Shown piece by piece: positions 16,838-31,623 of a DNA stretch of 64,000 nt (its first letter is position 1; each line of letters begins with the position of its first letter). Position numbers and translations under genes: made by a program. A model generated the notes under the pieces. It was given only the letters and a program-made list of their open reading frames with translations. It searched no databases and was not told the origin of the DNA. This DNA is from Bradyrhizobium guangdongense (GTDB lineage Bacteria; Pseudomonadota; Alphaproteobacteria; Rhizobiales; Xanthobacteraceae): NCBI RefSeq assembly GCF_004114975.1, contig NZ_CP030051.1, positions 5,828,001 to 5,892,000 of the forward strand, given 5' to 3'.

Positions 16838-17065
16838 ATGAGCGACTTTCGCGACATTCAGCACGGCGTCAACGATCCCGTGCACGGCCTCGACGTGAAA
16901 CGCCAGGTCAACGACAACAAGACTCCGCATGAGCGAGCGCAACACCATGCGGATGTCCGGGCCGATGCGACCGCCACACCGGCCGAACCGTTTCTGCCGG
17001 AGCGGTTGCGGCGACAGGCGACGGACCCGATCAATCCGCGCAGCGGCAGGAGGCCGACGGATTAG
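16838..17065 (+). CDS. Small hypothetical protein
   Basis: 75 aa; the ATG at 16838 follows a clear ribosome site (gaaggagtgacca). Hydrophilic, with many His, Arg and Asp (MSDFRDIQHGVNDPVHGLDV, KTPHERAQHHADVRADA) and a Pro/Arg-rich end. No domain seen. Divergent from the PRC-barrel gene across 145 bp. Confidence 0.5.
   Translation: MSDFRDIQHGVNDPVHGLDVKRQVNDNKTPHERAQHHADVRADATATPAEPFLPERLRRQATDPINPRSGRRPTD

Positions 17066-17070
17066 CGATT

Positions 17071-17095
17071 GGAACCTCGGTCGGCGCGCCGTGTT
17071..17095 (+). promoter_or_regulatory. Candidate EcfG promoter
   Basis: GGAAC at 17071-17075, 17 bases, GTT at 17093-17095; 55 bp before the DUF4142 start at 17150. Confidence 0.5.

Positions 17096-17149
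17096 GGTCG
17101 GCGCAACGTGGCGCGGCGAGGCCGCGCATCCAATTGGAGGTACTTAACG

Positions 17150-17701
17150 ATGAAACGCACCGCCATCGCCGTCGCCTGCGTCCTTTTCGCAGGCCCTGCG
17201 CTCGCCCAGTCGCTGGGCGAGAAGACCGGCGTCAACTCCGCACTGGGCGTCGCGCCTGCGACTGCCGATTTCGTCAAGGAGGTCGCGATCAGCGACATGT
17301 TCGAGATCGAGTCGAGCAAGCTTGCCGAGCAGAAGGGCAACGCGCAGGAGAAGACGTTCGCGCAACAGATGATCACCGACCATACCAAGACCAGCAGCGA
17401 GCTGAAGGGCCTGGTCGGCAACGGCAAGGTTCAGGCGACCTTGCCGACGGACCTGGACAGCTCTCATCAGAGCAAACTCGACAAGCTCAAGAGCGCCAAC
17501 GGCAAGGACTTCAGCTCGGACTACAATTCGTACCAGGTCAGCGCCCATGAGGACGCGGTGTCGCTGTTCGAGCGTTACGCCAAGGGCGGCGACAATGCCG
17601 ACCTGAAGGATTGGGCCGGCAAGACCCTGCCCGCGCTCAAGCATCACCTCGACATGGCCAAGGAGCTCGGCAAGGCACCGAGCGTCGGCCAGTCGAAGTA
17701 G
17150..17701 (+). 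CDS. DUF4142 periplasmic protein
   Basis: 183 aa. Signal peptide MKRTAIAVACVLFAGPALAQ. The mature part is all-helical with the DUF4142 pattern: DFVKEVAISDMFEIESSKLA, FAQQMITDHTKTSSELKGLV and a closing ALKHHLDMAKEL. This ferritin-like domain is often stress-induced; its biochemical role is not established. Start chosen after ggagg at 17137-17141. Other DUF4142-type genes occur here at 22002 and 62011. Confidence 0.88.
   Translation: MKRTAIAVACVLFAGPALAQSLGEKTGVNSALGVAPATADFVKEVAISDMFEIESSKLAEQKGNAQEKTFAQQMITDHTKTSSELKGLVGNGKVQATLPTDLDSSHQSKLDKLKSANGKDFSSDYNSYQVSAHEDAVSLFERYAKGGDNADLKDWAGKTLPALKHHLDMAKELGKAPSVGQSK

Positions 17702-17713
17702 CATCATTCATGC

Positions 17714-17738
17714 GGACGCCGGCAAATCGCCGGCGTCC
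17714..17738 (+). terminator. Hairpin terminator after the DUF4142 gene
   Basis: Arms ggacgccgg / ccggcgtcc with a 7-base loop, followed by agcgttttgc; begins 12 bp after the stop. Confidence 0.6.

Positions 17739-17795
17739 AGCGTTTTGCAACGATGCAGGCCTCGGCGCATTGAGAGCGCAAATGTGGAGGCCCTC

Positions 17796-18797
17796 ATGGC
17801 ACATCAAAGCAAGTCTTCGGTATCTCGCCGGCACGTCGTCCACGCAGCAAGCGCCACGCTCGCTGCGGCTTCGCTGGCATCGTCGACGGCGAAAGGAAAC
17901 ACTGACATGGCCGAGCAAGAGCTGATCGATCCCCTCACCCGCTATCCGAAACCGCCGTTCAAGAAGCAGTCGCAGCCTTGGCCGGGCCTCGCCGGCAAGA
18001 TGGAGCCGCGCCCCGATCATGGCGAGACCAGCTACAAGGGCTCCGGGCGTCTCGCAGGCCGCAAGGCGCTGATCACCGGCGGTGATTCCGGCATGGGCCG
18101 CGCAGCCGCCATCGCATATGCGCGCGAAGGCGCCGATGTCGCCATCAATTACGTGCCGGCGGAGGAGCCGGACGCGCAGGAAGTCATCGCGCTGATCAAG
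18201 AAGGAAGGCCGCAACGGCCTCGCCATTCCCGGCGACCTCAGGGACGAAGCGTTCTGCAAGAAGCTGGTCGAGCAGGCCGTGCAGGGCCTCGGCGGCCTCG
18301 ACATCATCGTCAACAACGCCGCCCGTCAGCAGACGCGCGCGTCCATCCTCGATGTCTCGTCGGAAGATTTCGACGCGACCATGAAGACCAACATCTACGC
18401 GCCGTTCTGGATCATCAAGGCGGCGCTGCCGCATCTCAAGCCGGGATCCTGCATCATCGGCACGACATCCGAGCAGGCTTACGATCCCTCGCCCGATCTC
18501 TACGATTACGCACAGACCAAGGCGGCGACGATGAACTACGTGAAGTCGCTGGCGAAGCAGCTCGCTTCCAAGGGCATTCGCGTCAACGGCGTCGCGCCCG
18601 GACCGATCTGGACGCCGCTTCAGGTCTCCGGCGGCGCCACGATGGAGAAACTCGAAAAGTTCGGCGGCATGACACCACTTGGCCGCCCGGGCCAGCCTGC
18701 CGAGCTCGCCTCGATCTATGTGCAGCTCGCCGCGGCTGACGCCAGCTATGCGACCGGTCAGGTGTACGGCGCCGCCGGCGGATCAGGCCAGCCGTGA
17796..18797 (+). CDS. SDR-family oxidoreductase (YghA-like)
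   Basis: 333 aa from the ATG at 17796 after tggagg. The N-terminus (SSVSRRHVVHAASATLAAAS) looks like a remnant leader; a second in-frame ATG at 17907 would remove it. The Rossmann motif is GRKALITGGDSGMGRAAAIA, followed by IIVNNAARQQ, Ser in IIGTTSEQAY and the YAQTKAATMNYVKSLAKQLA catalytic Tyr-Lys pair. This is the glucose/ribitol-dehydrogenase type with a long N-terminal arm (PLTRYPKPPFKKQSQPWPGL), common in stress regulons. Confidence 0.9.
   Translation: MAHQSKSSVSRRHVVHAASATLAAASLASSTAKGNTDMAEQELIDPLTRYPKPPFKKQSQPWPGLAGKMEPRPDHGETSYKGSGRLAGRKALITGGDSGMGRAAAIAYAREGADVAINYVPAEEPDAQEVIALIKKEGRNGLAIPGDLRDEAFCKKLVEQAVQGLGGLDIIVNNAARQQTRASILDVSSEDFDATMKTNIYAPFWIIKAALPHLKPGSCIIGTTSEQAYDPSPDLYDYAQTKAATMNYVKSLAKQLASKGIRVNGVAPGPIWTPLQVSGGATMEKLEKFGGMTPLGRPGQPAELASIYVQLAAADASYATGQVYGAAGGSGQP

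Positions 18798-18819
18798 GAA
18801 CCGCCGGCCCGGTGCATTC

Positions 18820-18845
18820 GGAACCGCCGGGCCGGAATGTTTGTT
18820..18845 (+). promoter_or_regulatory. Candidate EcfG-type promoter (18-base spacer)
   Basis: GGAAC 18820-18824 and GTT 18843-18845, 49 bp before the PAP2 gene. A second GTT at 18839 gives a 14-base spacer and is less likely. Confidence 0.35.

Positions 18846-18893
18846 GTCATACGAGCGCAACAAAACCGTCACGAAGCTCGTCAGCAACGGACC

Positions 18894-19469
18894 ATGGCCC
18901 TTGTAAGCGTAGAACCGACCCTCGCCGATCATGCGATCGCCAACGAGATCGCCGACCACACCAACGCACGGGTCGAGCAAGCCGCCGAGGCGCTGACCTG
19001 GGGAGCGGACGAGCACATTCTGATCGGGCTTGCCGCGGCGGGATGGGTCTACACCCAGCTGCGGCAGCCGGCGCAGCGCCCGACTGCAAATCACATCCTG
19101 CTGGTCTCGCTGACCACGGCGCTGCTTCCGCACGTGCTCAAATCGGTGTTCGACCAAACGCGACCGGACCGGTTGACGGCCGTCGGCCACTGGCGCGGCA
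19201 TTCCGCTATCGGGGCGACGCCGGGACGCCTTTCCGTCGGGTCATGCCGTCCACATGGGCGCACTCGCCTCCGCCGCCGGCCTGCTTCCAACCAAGCCGCG
19301 GCGTGTGGTTCGCGCTCTCGCAGTTGGACTATCGCTGACGCGCATCGTCCTGCTGGCTCATTGGGCGAGCGATGTGCTGGCCGGCTTCACCTTGGGCATC
19401 GCTGTCGAAAGACTTCTCCGTCCGCTGACGCTCGGCCGATCGCGCATGGCCTCCCGGACTCGGCGATGA
18894..19469 (+). CDS. PAP2-family membrane phosphatase
   Basis: 191 aa from the ATG at 18894. The three PAP2 motifs are KSVFDQTRPDR, FPSGHAVHMGAL (catalytic His) and RIVLLAHWASDVLAGF (second His). Four to five membrane spans. It probably removes phosphate from a lipid such as phosphatidic acid or undecaprenyl pyrophosphate. It is the first of three overlapping genes; its stop overlaps the next ATG. Confidence 0.88.
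   Translation: MALVSVEPTLADHAIANEIADHTNARVEQAAEALTWGADEHILIGLAAAGWVYTQLRQPAQRPTANHILLVSLTTALLPHVLKSVFDQTRPDRLTAVGHWRGIPLSGRRRDAFPSGHAVHMGALASAAGLLPTKPRRVVRALAVGLSLTRIVLLAHWASDVLAGFTLGIAVERLLRPLTLGRSRMASRTRR

Positions 19470-19813
19470 CGGAATACCTTGTCCGCTTCATCGCCGGCGG
19501 CATTGTCGTCTCCGCCTTCGCGATCCTCGGAGACATGCTGAAGCCGAAGAGCTTCGCCGGGCTCCTCGGTGCGGCCCCGTCGGTCGCGCTCGCGACGCTG
19601 GGCATCGCCGTGGTTCAGCACGGGACACACTATGCCGCGGCAGCCAGCTGGACCATGATCTATGGTGCGGCAGCCCTCGCCTGCTACAGCGTCGCGGTCT
19701 GCCATCTGCTGATGAGGTTTCGCTTCACGGCGCTGCCCGCAACCATCATCGCTTTCGTCGTCTGGCTTGTGGTCGCCTTTGCACTGCTGGCGGGTTTCGG
19801 AGGCGCCGCGTGA
19466..19813 (+). CDS. DUF3147-family membrane protein
   Basis: 115 aa, four spans: LVRFIAGGIVVSAFAILGDM, LLGAAPSVALATLGIAVVQH, SWTMIYGAAALACYSVAVCH and IIAFVVWLVVAFALLAGFGG. 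This is the DUF3147 pattern; function unknown. The ATG overlaps the PAP2 stop by 4 bases and its own stop overlaps the next start, so the three genes are co-translated. Confidence 0.75.
   Translation: MTEYLVRFIAGGIVVSAFAILGDMLKPKSFAGLLGAAPSVALATLGIAVVQHGTHYAAAASWTMIYGAAALACYSVAVCHLLMRFRFTALPATIIAFVVWLVVAFALLAGFGGAA

Positions 19814-20262
19814 TGCCGATCAAGATGTCAGCATCGGCGCTGAAGCAAACGCACTGGTACGAGTACGCTATCCGATTTCTGCTCGGCGGAGCGGCGACGG
19901 TTTTCGCAGGCTTCGTGGGCTCACGCTGCGGCGTCGCCGTCGGCGGACTCTTCCTCGCGCTCCCTGCCATCTTCTGCGCCAGCGCGACGCTGATCGAGAG
20001 TCACGAGCGGCAAACCAAGGAGAAGGCCGGCCTCTCGGGCCGAAGGCGTGGGCAAGAGGCTGCAGCGCTCGATGCTGCCGGCGCCGGCCTTGGGAGCATC
20101 GGTCTTGCGGCGTTCGCCGTTACTTTCTACGTCCTGGTTGCGAGGAGTGTCATCGGAGCATTCGCCGGCGCCATCCTGGTATGGGCTGCCGTCTCGGTAT
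20201 CGGCCTGGTGGCTGAGACGGAAATTCCGGATCGTGTCTCATACCCGGCGGGCCAAACGCTGA
19813..20262 (+). CDS. DUF3147-like membrane protein
   Basis: 149 aa, about four spans, with YAIRFLLGGAATVFAGFVGS, GVAVGGLFLALPAIFCASAT, a charged loop (ESHERQTKEKAG) and two C-terminal spans. It is paralogous in shape to the previous protein, and the pair probably forms a small heteromeric membrane complex (inference). The ATG overlaps the upstream stop; a GTG three bases earlier is an alternative. Confidence 0.7.
   Translation: MPIKMSASALKQTHWYEYAIRFLLGGAATVFAGFVGSRCGVAVGGLFLALPAIFCASATLIESHERQTKEKAGLSGRRRGQEAAALDAAGAGLGSIGLAAFAVTFYVLVARSVIGAFAGAILVWAAVSVSAWWLRRKFRIVSHTRRAKR

Positions 20263-20268
20263 GCGCGA

Positions 20269-20463
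20269 TCAGCGCGCAGCCGGCGCCTCTTCCCGCGGCA
20301 TCAGGAAATCGTACATCTCGGCTGCCGTGTGCAGTTGGTCGATGCGCGCGGCCACGGAGTCGCGCTGATGACCAGCCGGCAAGCGCGACAGCTCATGTTC
20401 GAGCCGCAGCTTCTGCGCGAGGATTCGCTGTTCGAAGGTGTGGGGCTCAGATCGTTTTCGCAT
20269..20463 (-). CDS. Small hypothetical protein
   Basis: 64 aa, helical and charged (QRILAQKLRLEHELSRLPAG, AARIDQLHTAAEMYDFLM). No family recognised. Its start lies inside the end of the 52-aa gene at 20447-20605, implying translational coupling. Confidence 0.5.
   Translation of the reverse strand: MRKRSEPHTFEQRILAQKLRLEHELSRLPAGHQRDSVAARIDQLHTAAEMYDFLMPREEAPAAR

Positions 20464-20605
20464 CTTCCGTCCTTGGCGGTTGCAGGCCGGGACTGTTGGC
20501 CCAGCGCTCGACCTGATCGATGACCTTCTGGTGGCTTGGGCGCACCGGTTTCGACGCTTCGGGCTCTTCCGACAGCTTGCGGGGTAACCTGACTTCGTCC
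20601 GTCAT
20447..20605 (-). CDS. Small hypothetical protein, 52 aa
   Basis: ATG at 20605 after agagggagagccgcc. The peptide MTDEVRLPRKLSEEPEASKP ... VIDQVERWANSPGLQPPR is hydrophilic with one predicted helix. It overlaps the start of the next small gene by 17 bases in a different frame. Confidence 0.5.
   Translation of the reverse strand: MTDEVRLPRKLSEEPEASKPVRPSHQKVIDQVERWANSPGLQPPRTEDAKTI

Positions 20606-20777
20606 GGCGGCTCTCCCTCTTCATTAGAATGCGCCAGCGGGAGAGTCGTTTCAATCATAACCTATTGATATACTTGAGATTTATTACTCATTTGGTGGTA
20701 TTGACGATTCATGTGGAACTCTTGCTAAGTTCGTTGATTGAGTAAGCTACTCAATCTCCTCAATTTGCGGATGGGCC

Positions 20778-21026
20778 ATGAACGACCTTCGCGCCGAGCG
20801 GCTTCAGGTGATGCTTTCGCCGGAAGAGCTGGCTGCCGTTGACGATTTCCGATTTAGGCATCGCATGCCGACGCGAGCCGCAGCCGTGCGCGAGTTGCTG
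20901 AAGTTCGGACTGGCCGCTGCGGGCGTCGATGCGGCCGCCGGCGTGAAATCAAGCAGCTTCGGCGTGTTCGGCCGCGGCCCTGACGGGCACACTCAAGGCG
21001 AACCTGATACCGGCAAGGACGACTGA
20778..21026 (+). CDS. Ribbon-helix-helix (CopG-like) small protein
   Basis: 82 aa. Residues 8-48 (LQVMLSPEELAAVDDFRFRH, RMPTRAAAVRELLKFGLAAA) match a ribbon-helix-helix fold: a short strand with two helices. The tail is Gly/Asp-rich. It could be a DNA-binding regulator or antitoxin-like protein; no toxin gene is adjacent. The upstream 150 bp are AT-rich for this genome. Confidence 0.65.
   Translation: MNDLRAERLQVMLSPEELAAVDDFRFRHRMPTRAAAVRELLKFGLAAAGVDAAAGVKSSSFGVFGRGPDGHTQGEPDTGKDD

Positions 21027-21169
21027 TCCCTGCGATCGCTCACCACGGCAAACGACCCCGGCACGGTGGGTGCCAGGGCCGCTCTTGGAGATTGCTTCCG
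21101 GAGCACCGGGGGCATGTCAACCGGAAGCAATCTGTCGACTCCTCGTCCGCGGATTCGTTCCTCGCGTGA

Positions 21170-21376
21170 TCAGCCGCTCGGCGCCGCGCCGGAATCGTCC
21201 GGCGTCATGCCGGAGCCTGGCGTCTTGCTGTCGTCGTTGAGCTTGGGGTCACGCGTCGCCTCTCGCGACGGCGAACCCTTCTGGTCAGACTTGTGAGCGG
21301 TTTGCGCACGCTGCTTGTCGCGTGGCTGCTCCTCCGCACGCTTGTCCCTGACGATTCCTTGGTCGGAATGTGCCAT
21170..21376 (-). CDS. Small hydrophilic, probably disordered protein
   Basis: 68 aa, very rich in Lys, Arg, Asp, Ser and Gln (MAHSDQGIVRDKRAEEQPRD, GSPSREATRDPKLNDDSK). The look is that of a stress-type hydrophilin. On its strand GGAAC (21433-21437) is followed after 17 bases by GTA rather than GTT, a weak promoter candidate. Confidence 0.45.
   Translation of the reverse strand: MAHSDQGIVRDKRAEEQPRDKQRAQTAHKSDQKGSPSREATRDPKLNDDSKTPGSGMTPDDSGAAPSG

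Positions 21377-21461
21377 GCTGTGTTCTCGCCTATTTGGATG
21401 CTTCGCAGCGCTTACGCTCCGCTGCGCCAAATGTTCCGAAATGGGCGAGACGAGCGCGGCG

Positions 21462-21593
21462 CTAACTGTGCGTCGCGTGCATCCCGACTGTTGCGTGTTC
21501 CTGATGCACCTGACGAACGGTCGTCACCGCCGCGAACGCGACCGAGACGCCGAAGGCTAATACGAGCGAGAGAAGTGCCAGACGTGGAGCCAT
21462..21593 (-). CDS. Very small secreted or membrane peptide, 43 aa
   Basis: ATG at 21593 after ggaggttttgcg. MAPRLALLSLVLAFGVSVAF is a single hydrophobic segment, followed by about 22 residues rich in His (VRQVHQEHATVGMHATHS). Confidence 0.5.
   Translation of the reverse strand: MAPRLALLSLVLAFGVSVAFAAVTTVRQVHQEHATVGMHATHS

Positions 21594-21711
21594 CGCAAAA
21601 CCTCCTTCTGGATTCGAAAAATCAGTGCGATCGACTATTCCCGTATGATCGTTGCTTGGGCCCGCCGATACCGTGAGCGGCCTCACACGCGGAGTCACGA
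21701 AGAAAAAGGGG

Positions 21712-21906
21712 TCAGGCGCCCCGCCGGCGCAGGACGCCGACCTGAACAGGCGGAACCTCGCCGTCGAGCCAATCCTGCTCTTTCGCCAAAGCCGTCCAGG
21801 CATCCGCCATGCGCGAATAGCGCTTATAGGCGGGTCGTCCTTCCGACCGCTCGGCCAGTTGCAGACAGTTCTCGGCGTTATCCCTGAAGATATCAGACTG
21901 TTTCAT
21712..21906 (-). CDS. Small conserved-type hypothetical protein
   Basis: 64 aa: MKQSDIFRDNAENCLQLAER, YKRYSRMADAWTALAKEQDW. Helical short proteins with a DNAENC / MADAWxALAxEQDWLDGE layout recur in Bradyrhizobium; function unknown. Confidence 0.6.
   Translation of the reverse strand: MKQSDIFRDNAENCLQLAERSEGRPAYKRYSRMADAWTALAKEQDWLDGEVPPVQVGVLRRRGA

Positions 21907-22001
21907 GGAGTAAACGTGGGCACGGAACCAGCGGCCCGCAACCGCCCTTACAGGATCTTAACTCTACGGGAACTTTGAATGTCAGCGGACATTGATCGTT
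22001 C

Positions 22002-22514
22002 ATGCGGATACTCGTCGCGATCCTCCTGGCCTTCATCAGCACCGCGGCGCTTGCCGACAGCACGGGCGAGCAAATGCGCGGCGACCGTGCACCCGACGCA
22101 ACGATCGTCCTCAGCGGCCTCTACGCCTTTAGCCGCTTCCAGCAGGGCCTGCTGGAAAGTTCCGACCTCAAGGGCAACGCGGAGGTGAAGAACCTCGCCG
22201 CTCTGCGCGCAGAGGAGGCCGCCAGGCGCGACAAGAAGCTGAAGGAGATTCAGGACGCCATTGGCGCCGAGCCGCGCGTGAGCAAGGTATCCTCAGCAGG
22301 CTCCAGCCTGGTCATGCCTGACGACATGGACGGACCCGCCTATGTCAGAAGCTTTTATGCGGCACAGATCCCCGAATACGAATCCACCATCGGCCTGCTG
22401 GAGCGCTATCTGAGGATGCCCGACAATCCCGCACTTGCCGCCTTCGCGCGCGAGCAGTTGCCGGCGCTCCGCGCACAGCTGCAAGACGCCGAGCGCACCA
22501 TGGCCGACAAATAG
22002..22514 (+). CDS. Secreted DUF4142-like protein
   Basis: 170 aa. The signal peptide MRILVAILLAFISTAALADS is followed by a helical mature protein with YVRSFYAAQIPEYESTIGLL and FAREQLPALRAQLQDAERTM, the closing pattern of DUF4142 proteins. 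More divergent than the copies at 17150 and 62011. Confidence 0.65.
   Translation: MRILVAILLAFISTAALADSTGEQMRGDRAPDATIVLSGLYAFSRFQQGLLESSDLKGNAEVKNLAALRAEEAARRDKKLKEIQDAIGAEPRVSKVSSAGSSLVMPDDMDGPAYVRSFYAAQIPEYESTIGLLERYLRMPDNPALAAFAREQLPALRAQLQDAERTMADK

Positions 22515-22519
22515 CGATC

Positions 22520-22810
22520 TTACTTTTGCTCTGGATGCTGCTGGTCGATCGGGCGGACGCTCCGATTGCTGTCGGGCATCTTGTCCCGGCCGGAATCGCC
22601 ATTGGCATCCTTGCCGCCGGAGGTCGAGGTGCCGCTACCACTGGGGTTTGACTTGGCGGCAGTCCCCGTCGTCTGCGAACCCGCATGCGGCGTGGCGGAG
22701 CTGGCCGCCGGATCACCCGTCACGGCGCCGCGCCCACTTGGTGCCCCCTGCGCAAAGGCAGATCCCGCGGCGACCAACACGCCGGCAAAGACGGCTAATC
22801 CAGCTTTCAT
22520..22810 (-). CDS. Secreted low-complexity protein
   Basis: 96 aa. 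Leader MKAGLAVFAGVLVAAGSAFA, then a Gly/Ser/Thr/Ala-rich region (SSATPHAGSQTTGTAAKSNP) and a charged end. Probably disordered. A perfect GGAAC-N17-GTT site lies 31 bp upstream. It is convergent with the DUF4142-like gene, 5 bp apart. Confidence 0.6.
   Translation of the reverse strand: MKAGLAVFAGVLVAAGSAFAQGAPSGRGAVTGDPAASSATPHAGSQTTGTAAKSNPSGSGTSTSGGKDANGDSGRDKMPDSNRSVRPIDQQHPEQK

Positions 22811-22840
22811 CTGCGTTCTCCCTGTATCTCGCCAGAGGCT

Positions 22841-22865
22841 AACCTCGGGGCCCCCCCGCCGTTCC
22841..22865 (-). promoter_or_regulatory. Candidate EcfG promoter
   Basis: On the minus strand GGAAC (22861-22865), 17 bases, GTT (22841-22843). It drives the gene starting at 22810. Confidence 0.5.

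Positions 22866-22928
22866 CGAGCGCCTTTGGCCGGCATTCCGGACCGAAAGGG
22901 CGCGCCATCGGAGTTTTTTGAAACGGGT

Positions 22929-22953
22929 GGAACTCACGGCGATCATCGCCGTT
22929..22953 (+). promoter_or_regulatory. Candidate EcfG promoter for the giant hybrid kinase
   Basis: GGAAC 22929-22933, 17 bases, GTT 22951-22953, 140 bp before the kinase ATG. Back to back with the site at 22841-22865, so the two genes would be co-induced. Confidence 0.45.

Positions 22954-23092
22954 ATCTTGGTTGGGCTGAGCAAGGCAGGTTCCAATTCCTCGCGTCATAA
23001 CCTTGGCGCTTGATTTCGAATTTGGCTGACGCTCTATTTTGAATAGTCGCGTCCTGCCATAGGATTTGGCTGACGCCTGCGGGGGAATCAGT

Positions 23093-29383
<6,291 letters not shown>

Positions 29384-29396
29384 GTGGTATCCGCGA

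Positions 29397-30890
29397 ATGG
29401 ACCATGAGAAGGTCAATATCCTCCTCGTCGACGACCAGCCGGCCAAGCTGCTCGCCTACGAAGTGATCCTGAAGGACCTCGGCGAAAACCTCGTGATCGC
29501 CTCGTCCGGCCGCGAGGCGCTGGAGGTTCTGCTCAAGACCGAGATCGCGGTGATCCTGGTCGACGTCTGCATGCCCGAGCTCGACGGCTTCGAGCTCGCA
29601 GCGATGATCCGCGAGCATCCACGGTTCCAGAAGACCGCGATGATCTTCATCTCGGCGATTCAAGTCAGCGACATCGACCGGTTGCGCGGCTACGAGATGG
29701 GCGCGGTGGATTACGTGCCCGTTCCCGTCGTGCCGGAGGTGCTGCGCGCCAAGGTTAAGGTGTTTGCCGAGCTCTATCGCAAGACGCGGGAGCTCGAACG
29801 GCTGAACCAGGATCTGGAGGATCGCGTCCGCGCCCGCACGGCCGAGCTCGAGAACTCCACCGCGAAGCTGCGCGAGAGCGAGGAACGGCGCAGCATGGCG
29901 ATTGCCGCCGGCAAGATGGGATCCTGGGACTGGGACTGGGTCAGCGGCGACTGGATGTGGGACGACGGGCAGTACCGCATTTTCGGCGTGAGCCCGGAGA
30001 GTTTCGAGGTCAATCCCGCCAACGTGCAGGCGCTGCTGCATCCCGACGACGTCGATCAGCTGCGCAAGGCGATCGCCGAGTTCAACAAGGGCACGCGCGC
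30101 CTACGAGACGGAATTCCGCATCATTCGCCCCGACGGCGAGGTGCGTTGGTGCGTCGGGACCGCGGCCGCAACCGCAGATCCGAACGGTCGTGTGGTGCGG
30201 GTGAGCGGCGTCACCGTCGACATCACCGAACGCAAGCGCGCCGAGGAACGGCAGAACCTGCTGGCGCGCGAAGTCGATCACCGCGCCAAGAACGCGCTGG
30301 CGCTGGCACAGTCGATCGTGCGTCTCACCCGCGCCGACGAGGTGAAGGCCTATGTCGATGCGGTCGAAGGGCGCATCAATGCGCTCGCTCGCGTCCACAC
30401 CATCCTGTCGCTGTCGAGCTGGCAGGGCGCCGAGCTCTCCAAGCTGATCGACGAAGAGCTTGCGCCCTATTCGCCCGGAGGACAGGTCAAGCTGGCCGGG
30501 CCCGCAGTCCAGCTGCTGCCGGCGACCGCCCAGACCCTGGCGCTGGCGCTGCACGAGCTCTTCACCAATTCGGCGAAGTATGGCGCGCTTTCGACGCGGT
30601 CGGGACGGCTCGCGATCGACTGGCAGGTCGAGAACGACCTTCTGACGCTGAGCTGGGAGGAGACCGGCGGGCCGCTGGTCAGGACGCCGAAATCGCGTGG
30701 CTTCGGAACGAGAAGCCTGCTGGCCAGCGTCGAATCCCAGCTCGGCGGACAGGCGCATTTCGACTGGCGATCGGAGGGCCTGTTGTGCCTTCTCGAGGTG
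30801 CCGTTGACGCGCAAGAGCGCGGCAACATCGGCGGCGCAGGACAGGTTCGAGGCCAGCACCTCTCCCGAGCTGCAGCGCGCATCGGGCTAG
29397..30890 (+). CDS. REC-PAS-HWE histidine kinase
   Basis: 497 aa from the ATG at 29397, 13 bp after the giant kinase. REC domain at residues 5-120 with Asp56 (VDVCMPELDG), a short coiled coil (RTRELERLNQDLEDRVRART-like, about 125-160), PAS at 165-285 (MGSWDWDWVSGDWMWDDGQY, VTVDITERKRAEE), then the HWE/HisKA_2 core with His295 in REVDHRAKNALALAQS, ALHELFTNSAKYGAL and SRGFGTRSLLASV. HWE kinases in alphaproteobacteria often feed the PhyR-EcfG general stress pathway. Its REC domain is a natural acceptor for phosphate from the upstream kinase (inference). Confidence 0.93.
   Translation: MDHEKVNILLVDDQPAKLLAYEVILKDLGENLVIASSGREALEVLLKTEIAVILVDVCMPELDGFELAAMIREHPRFQKTAMIFISAIQVSDIDRLRGYEMGAVDYVPVPVVPEVLRAKVKVFAELYRKTRELERLNQDLEDRVRARTAELENSTAKLRESEERRSMAIAAGKMGSWDWDWVSGDWMWDDGQYRIFGVSPESFEVNPANVQALLHPDDVDQLRKAIAEFNKGTRAYETEFRIIRPDGEVRWCVGTAAATADPNGRVVRVSGVTVDITERKRAEERQNLLAREVDHRAKNALALAQSIVRLTRADEVKAYVDAVEGRINALARVHTILSLSSWQGAELSKLIDEELAPYSPGGQVKLAGPAVQLLPATAQTLALALHELFTNSAKYGALSTRSGRLAIDWQVENDLLTLSWEETGGPLVRTPKSRGFGTRSLLASVESQLGGQAHFDWRSEGLLCLLEVPLTRKSAATSAAQDRFEASTSPELQRASG

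Positions 30891-31108
30891 CGCGACGCGG
30901 CGGCCTTCAGTCGCGGCATCGGCCGCGGTTCATCGGCGACACGCCCTTCGAGCCAGGCTTCCGTTTGCGCGAGATCGCGCAACGCGGTCGCATAGCGGCA
31001 GGCGGCACTGCGCTCCGCGCCGCGGGGGAGCTTGCGCGCCTTGCGCAAGATGTCGGCGGCGGCATGACGATAGGCCAGCGAGCGATAGAGAAAGACCACT
31101 TTTCCCAT
30887..31108 (-). CDS. Small hypothetical protein
   Basis: 73 aa, helical: MGKVVFLYRSLAYRHAAADI, CRYATALRDLAQTEAWLEGR. It resembles the small-protein type at 21712 (YxRMAxAWxALAxEQDWLDGE) in length and ending. Convergent with the HWE kinase gene, overlapping its stop. Confidence 0.55.
   Translation of the reverse strand: MGKVVFLYRSLAYRHAAADILRKARKLPRGAERSAACRYATALRDLAQTEAWLEGRVADEPRPMPRLKAAASR

Positions 31109-31198
31109 AGCGAACGTTCCGTGTTGACGGCATCGATCCTCGCAAACCGGGCATGAACGTCGGATGAAGCGGCGGATGACAATTCCTTCATGCTCTTT

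Positions 31199-31223
31199 GG
31201 AACCGGCGATTGCCGCGCGCGTT
31199..31223 (+). promoter_or_regulatory. Candidate EcfG promoter
   Basis: GGAAC 31199-31203, 17 bases, GTT 31221-31223, 27 bp before the ATG at 31250. Confidence 0.5.

Positions 31224-31249
31224 TGCATGCCAGATCGATCGGCAGTTCC

Positions 31250-31531
31250 ATGCGCGCAAAAAAATCGCCAAACAGGTCGCCAAACAGGACATCAAGTCTG
31301 ATCTCTCCGACCGGCATCATCCAGTTGATGACGCATGCGATGATGGGCGCGGCGCTCGGTCTGGTCTTCACGTTCACGCTGATATTGGCCAATCCCGCGG
31401 TCGCGGAATTGCTGAATCACGGCGGCAGCGCGGCCGACTTGGTTTTTGTCGTCACGATGGTGACGACATTTGCCATCGGTGCCGCGCTGACGGGCGTCGT
31501 CTTCATTCTCGACGGAGACAAGGAATCTTGA
31250..31531 (+). CDS. Small membrane protein
   Basis: 93 aa from ATG 31250, or 67 aa from ATG 31328. 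Two membrane spans: MTHAMMGAALGLVFTFTLIL and FVVTMVTTFAIGAALTGVVF, with LLNHGGSAAD between. The longer start fits the promoter position but brings a basic leader; neither start has a strong ribosome site. No family recognised. Confidence 0.6.
   Translation: MRAKKSPNRSPNRTSSLISPTGIIQLMTHAMMGAALGLVFTFTLILANPAVAELLNHGGSAADLVFVVTMVTTFAIGAALTGVVFILDGDKES

Positions 31532-31561
31532 AGCGCGCGACACGCGTGCAAAGCTTTGTTG

Positions 31562-31586
31562 GGAACTCCTGGCGCAGATGGCGGTT
31562..31586 (+). promoter_or_regulatory. Candidate EcfG promoter
   Basis: GGAAC 31562-31566, 17 bases, GTT 31584-31586, 38 bp before the ATG at 31624. Confidence 0.5.

Positions 31587-31623
31587 GGCTGCCTGCGTCA
31601 ATTCAACCCAGGGAGTCCCCCAC

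Noticed and set aside
20778..21026. Ribbon-helix-helix protein as half of a toxin-antitoxin pair
   Set aside because: No toxin-like gene lies next to it on the same strand.
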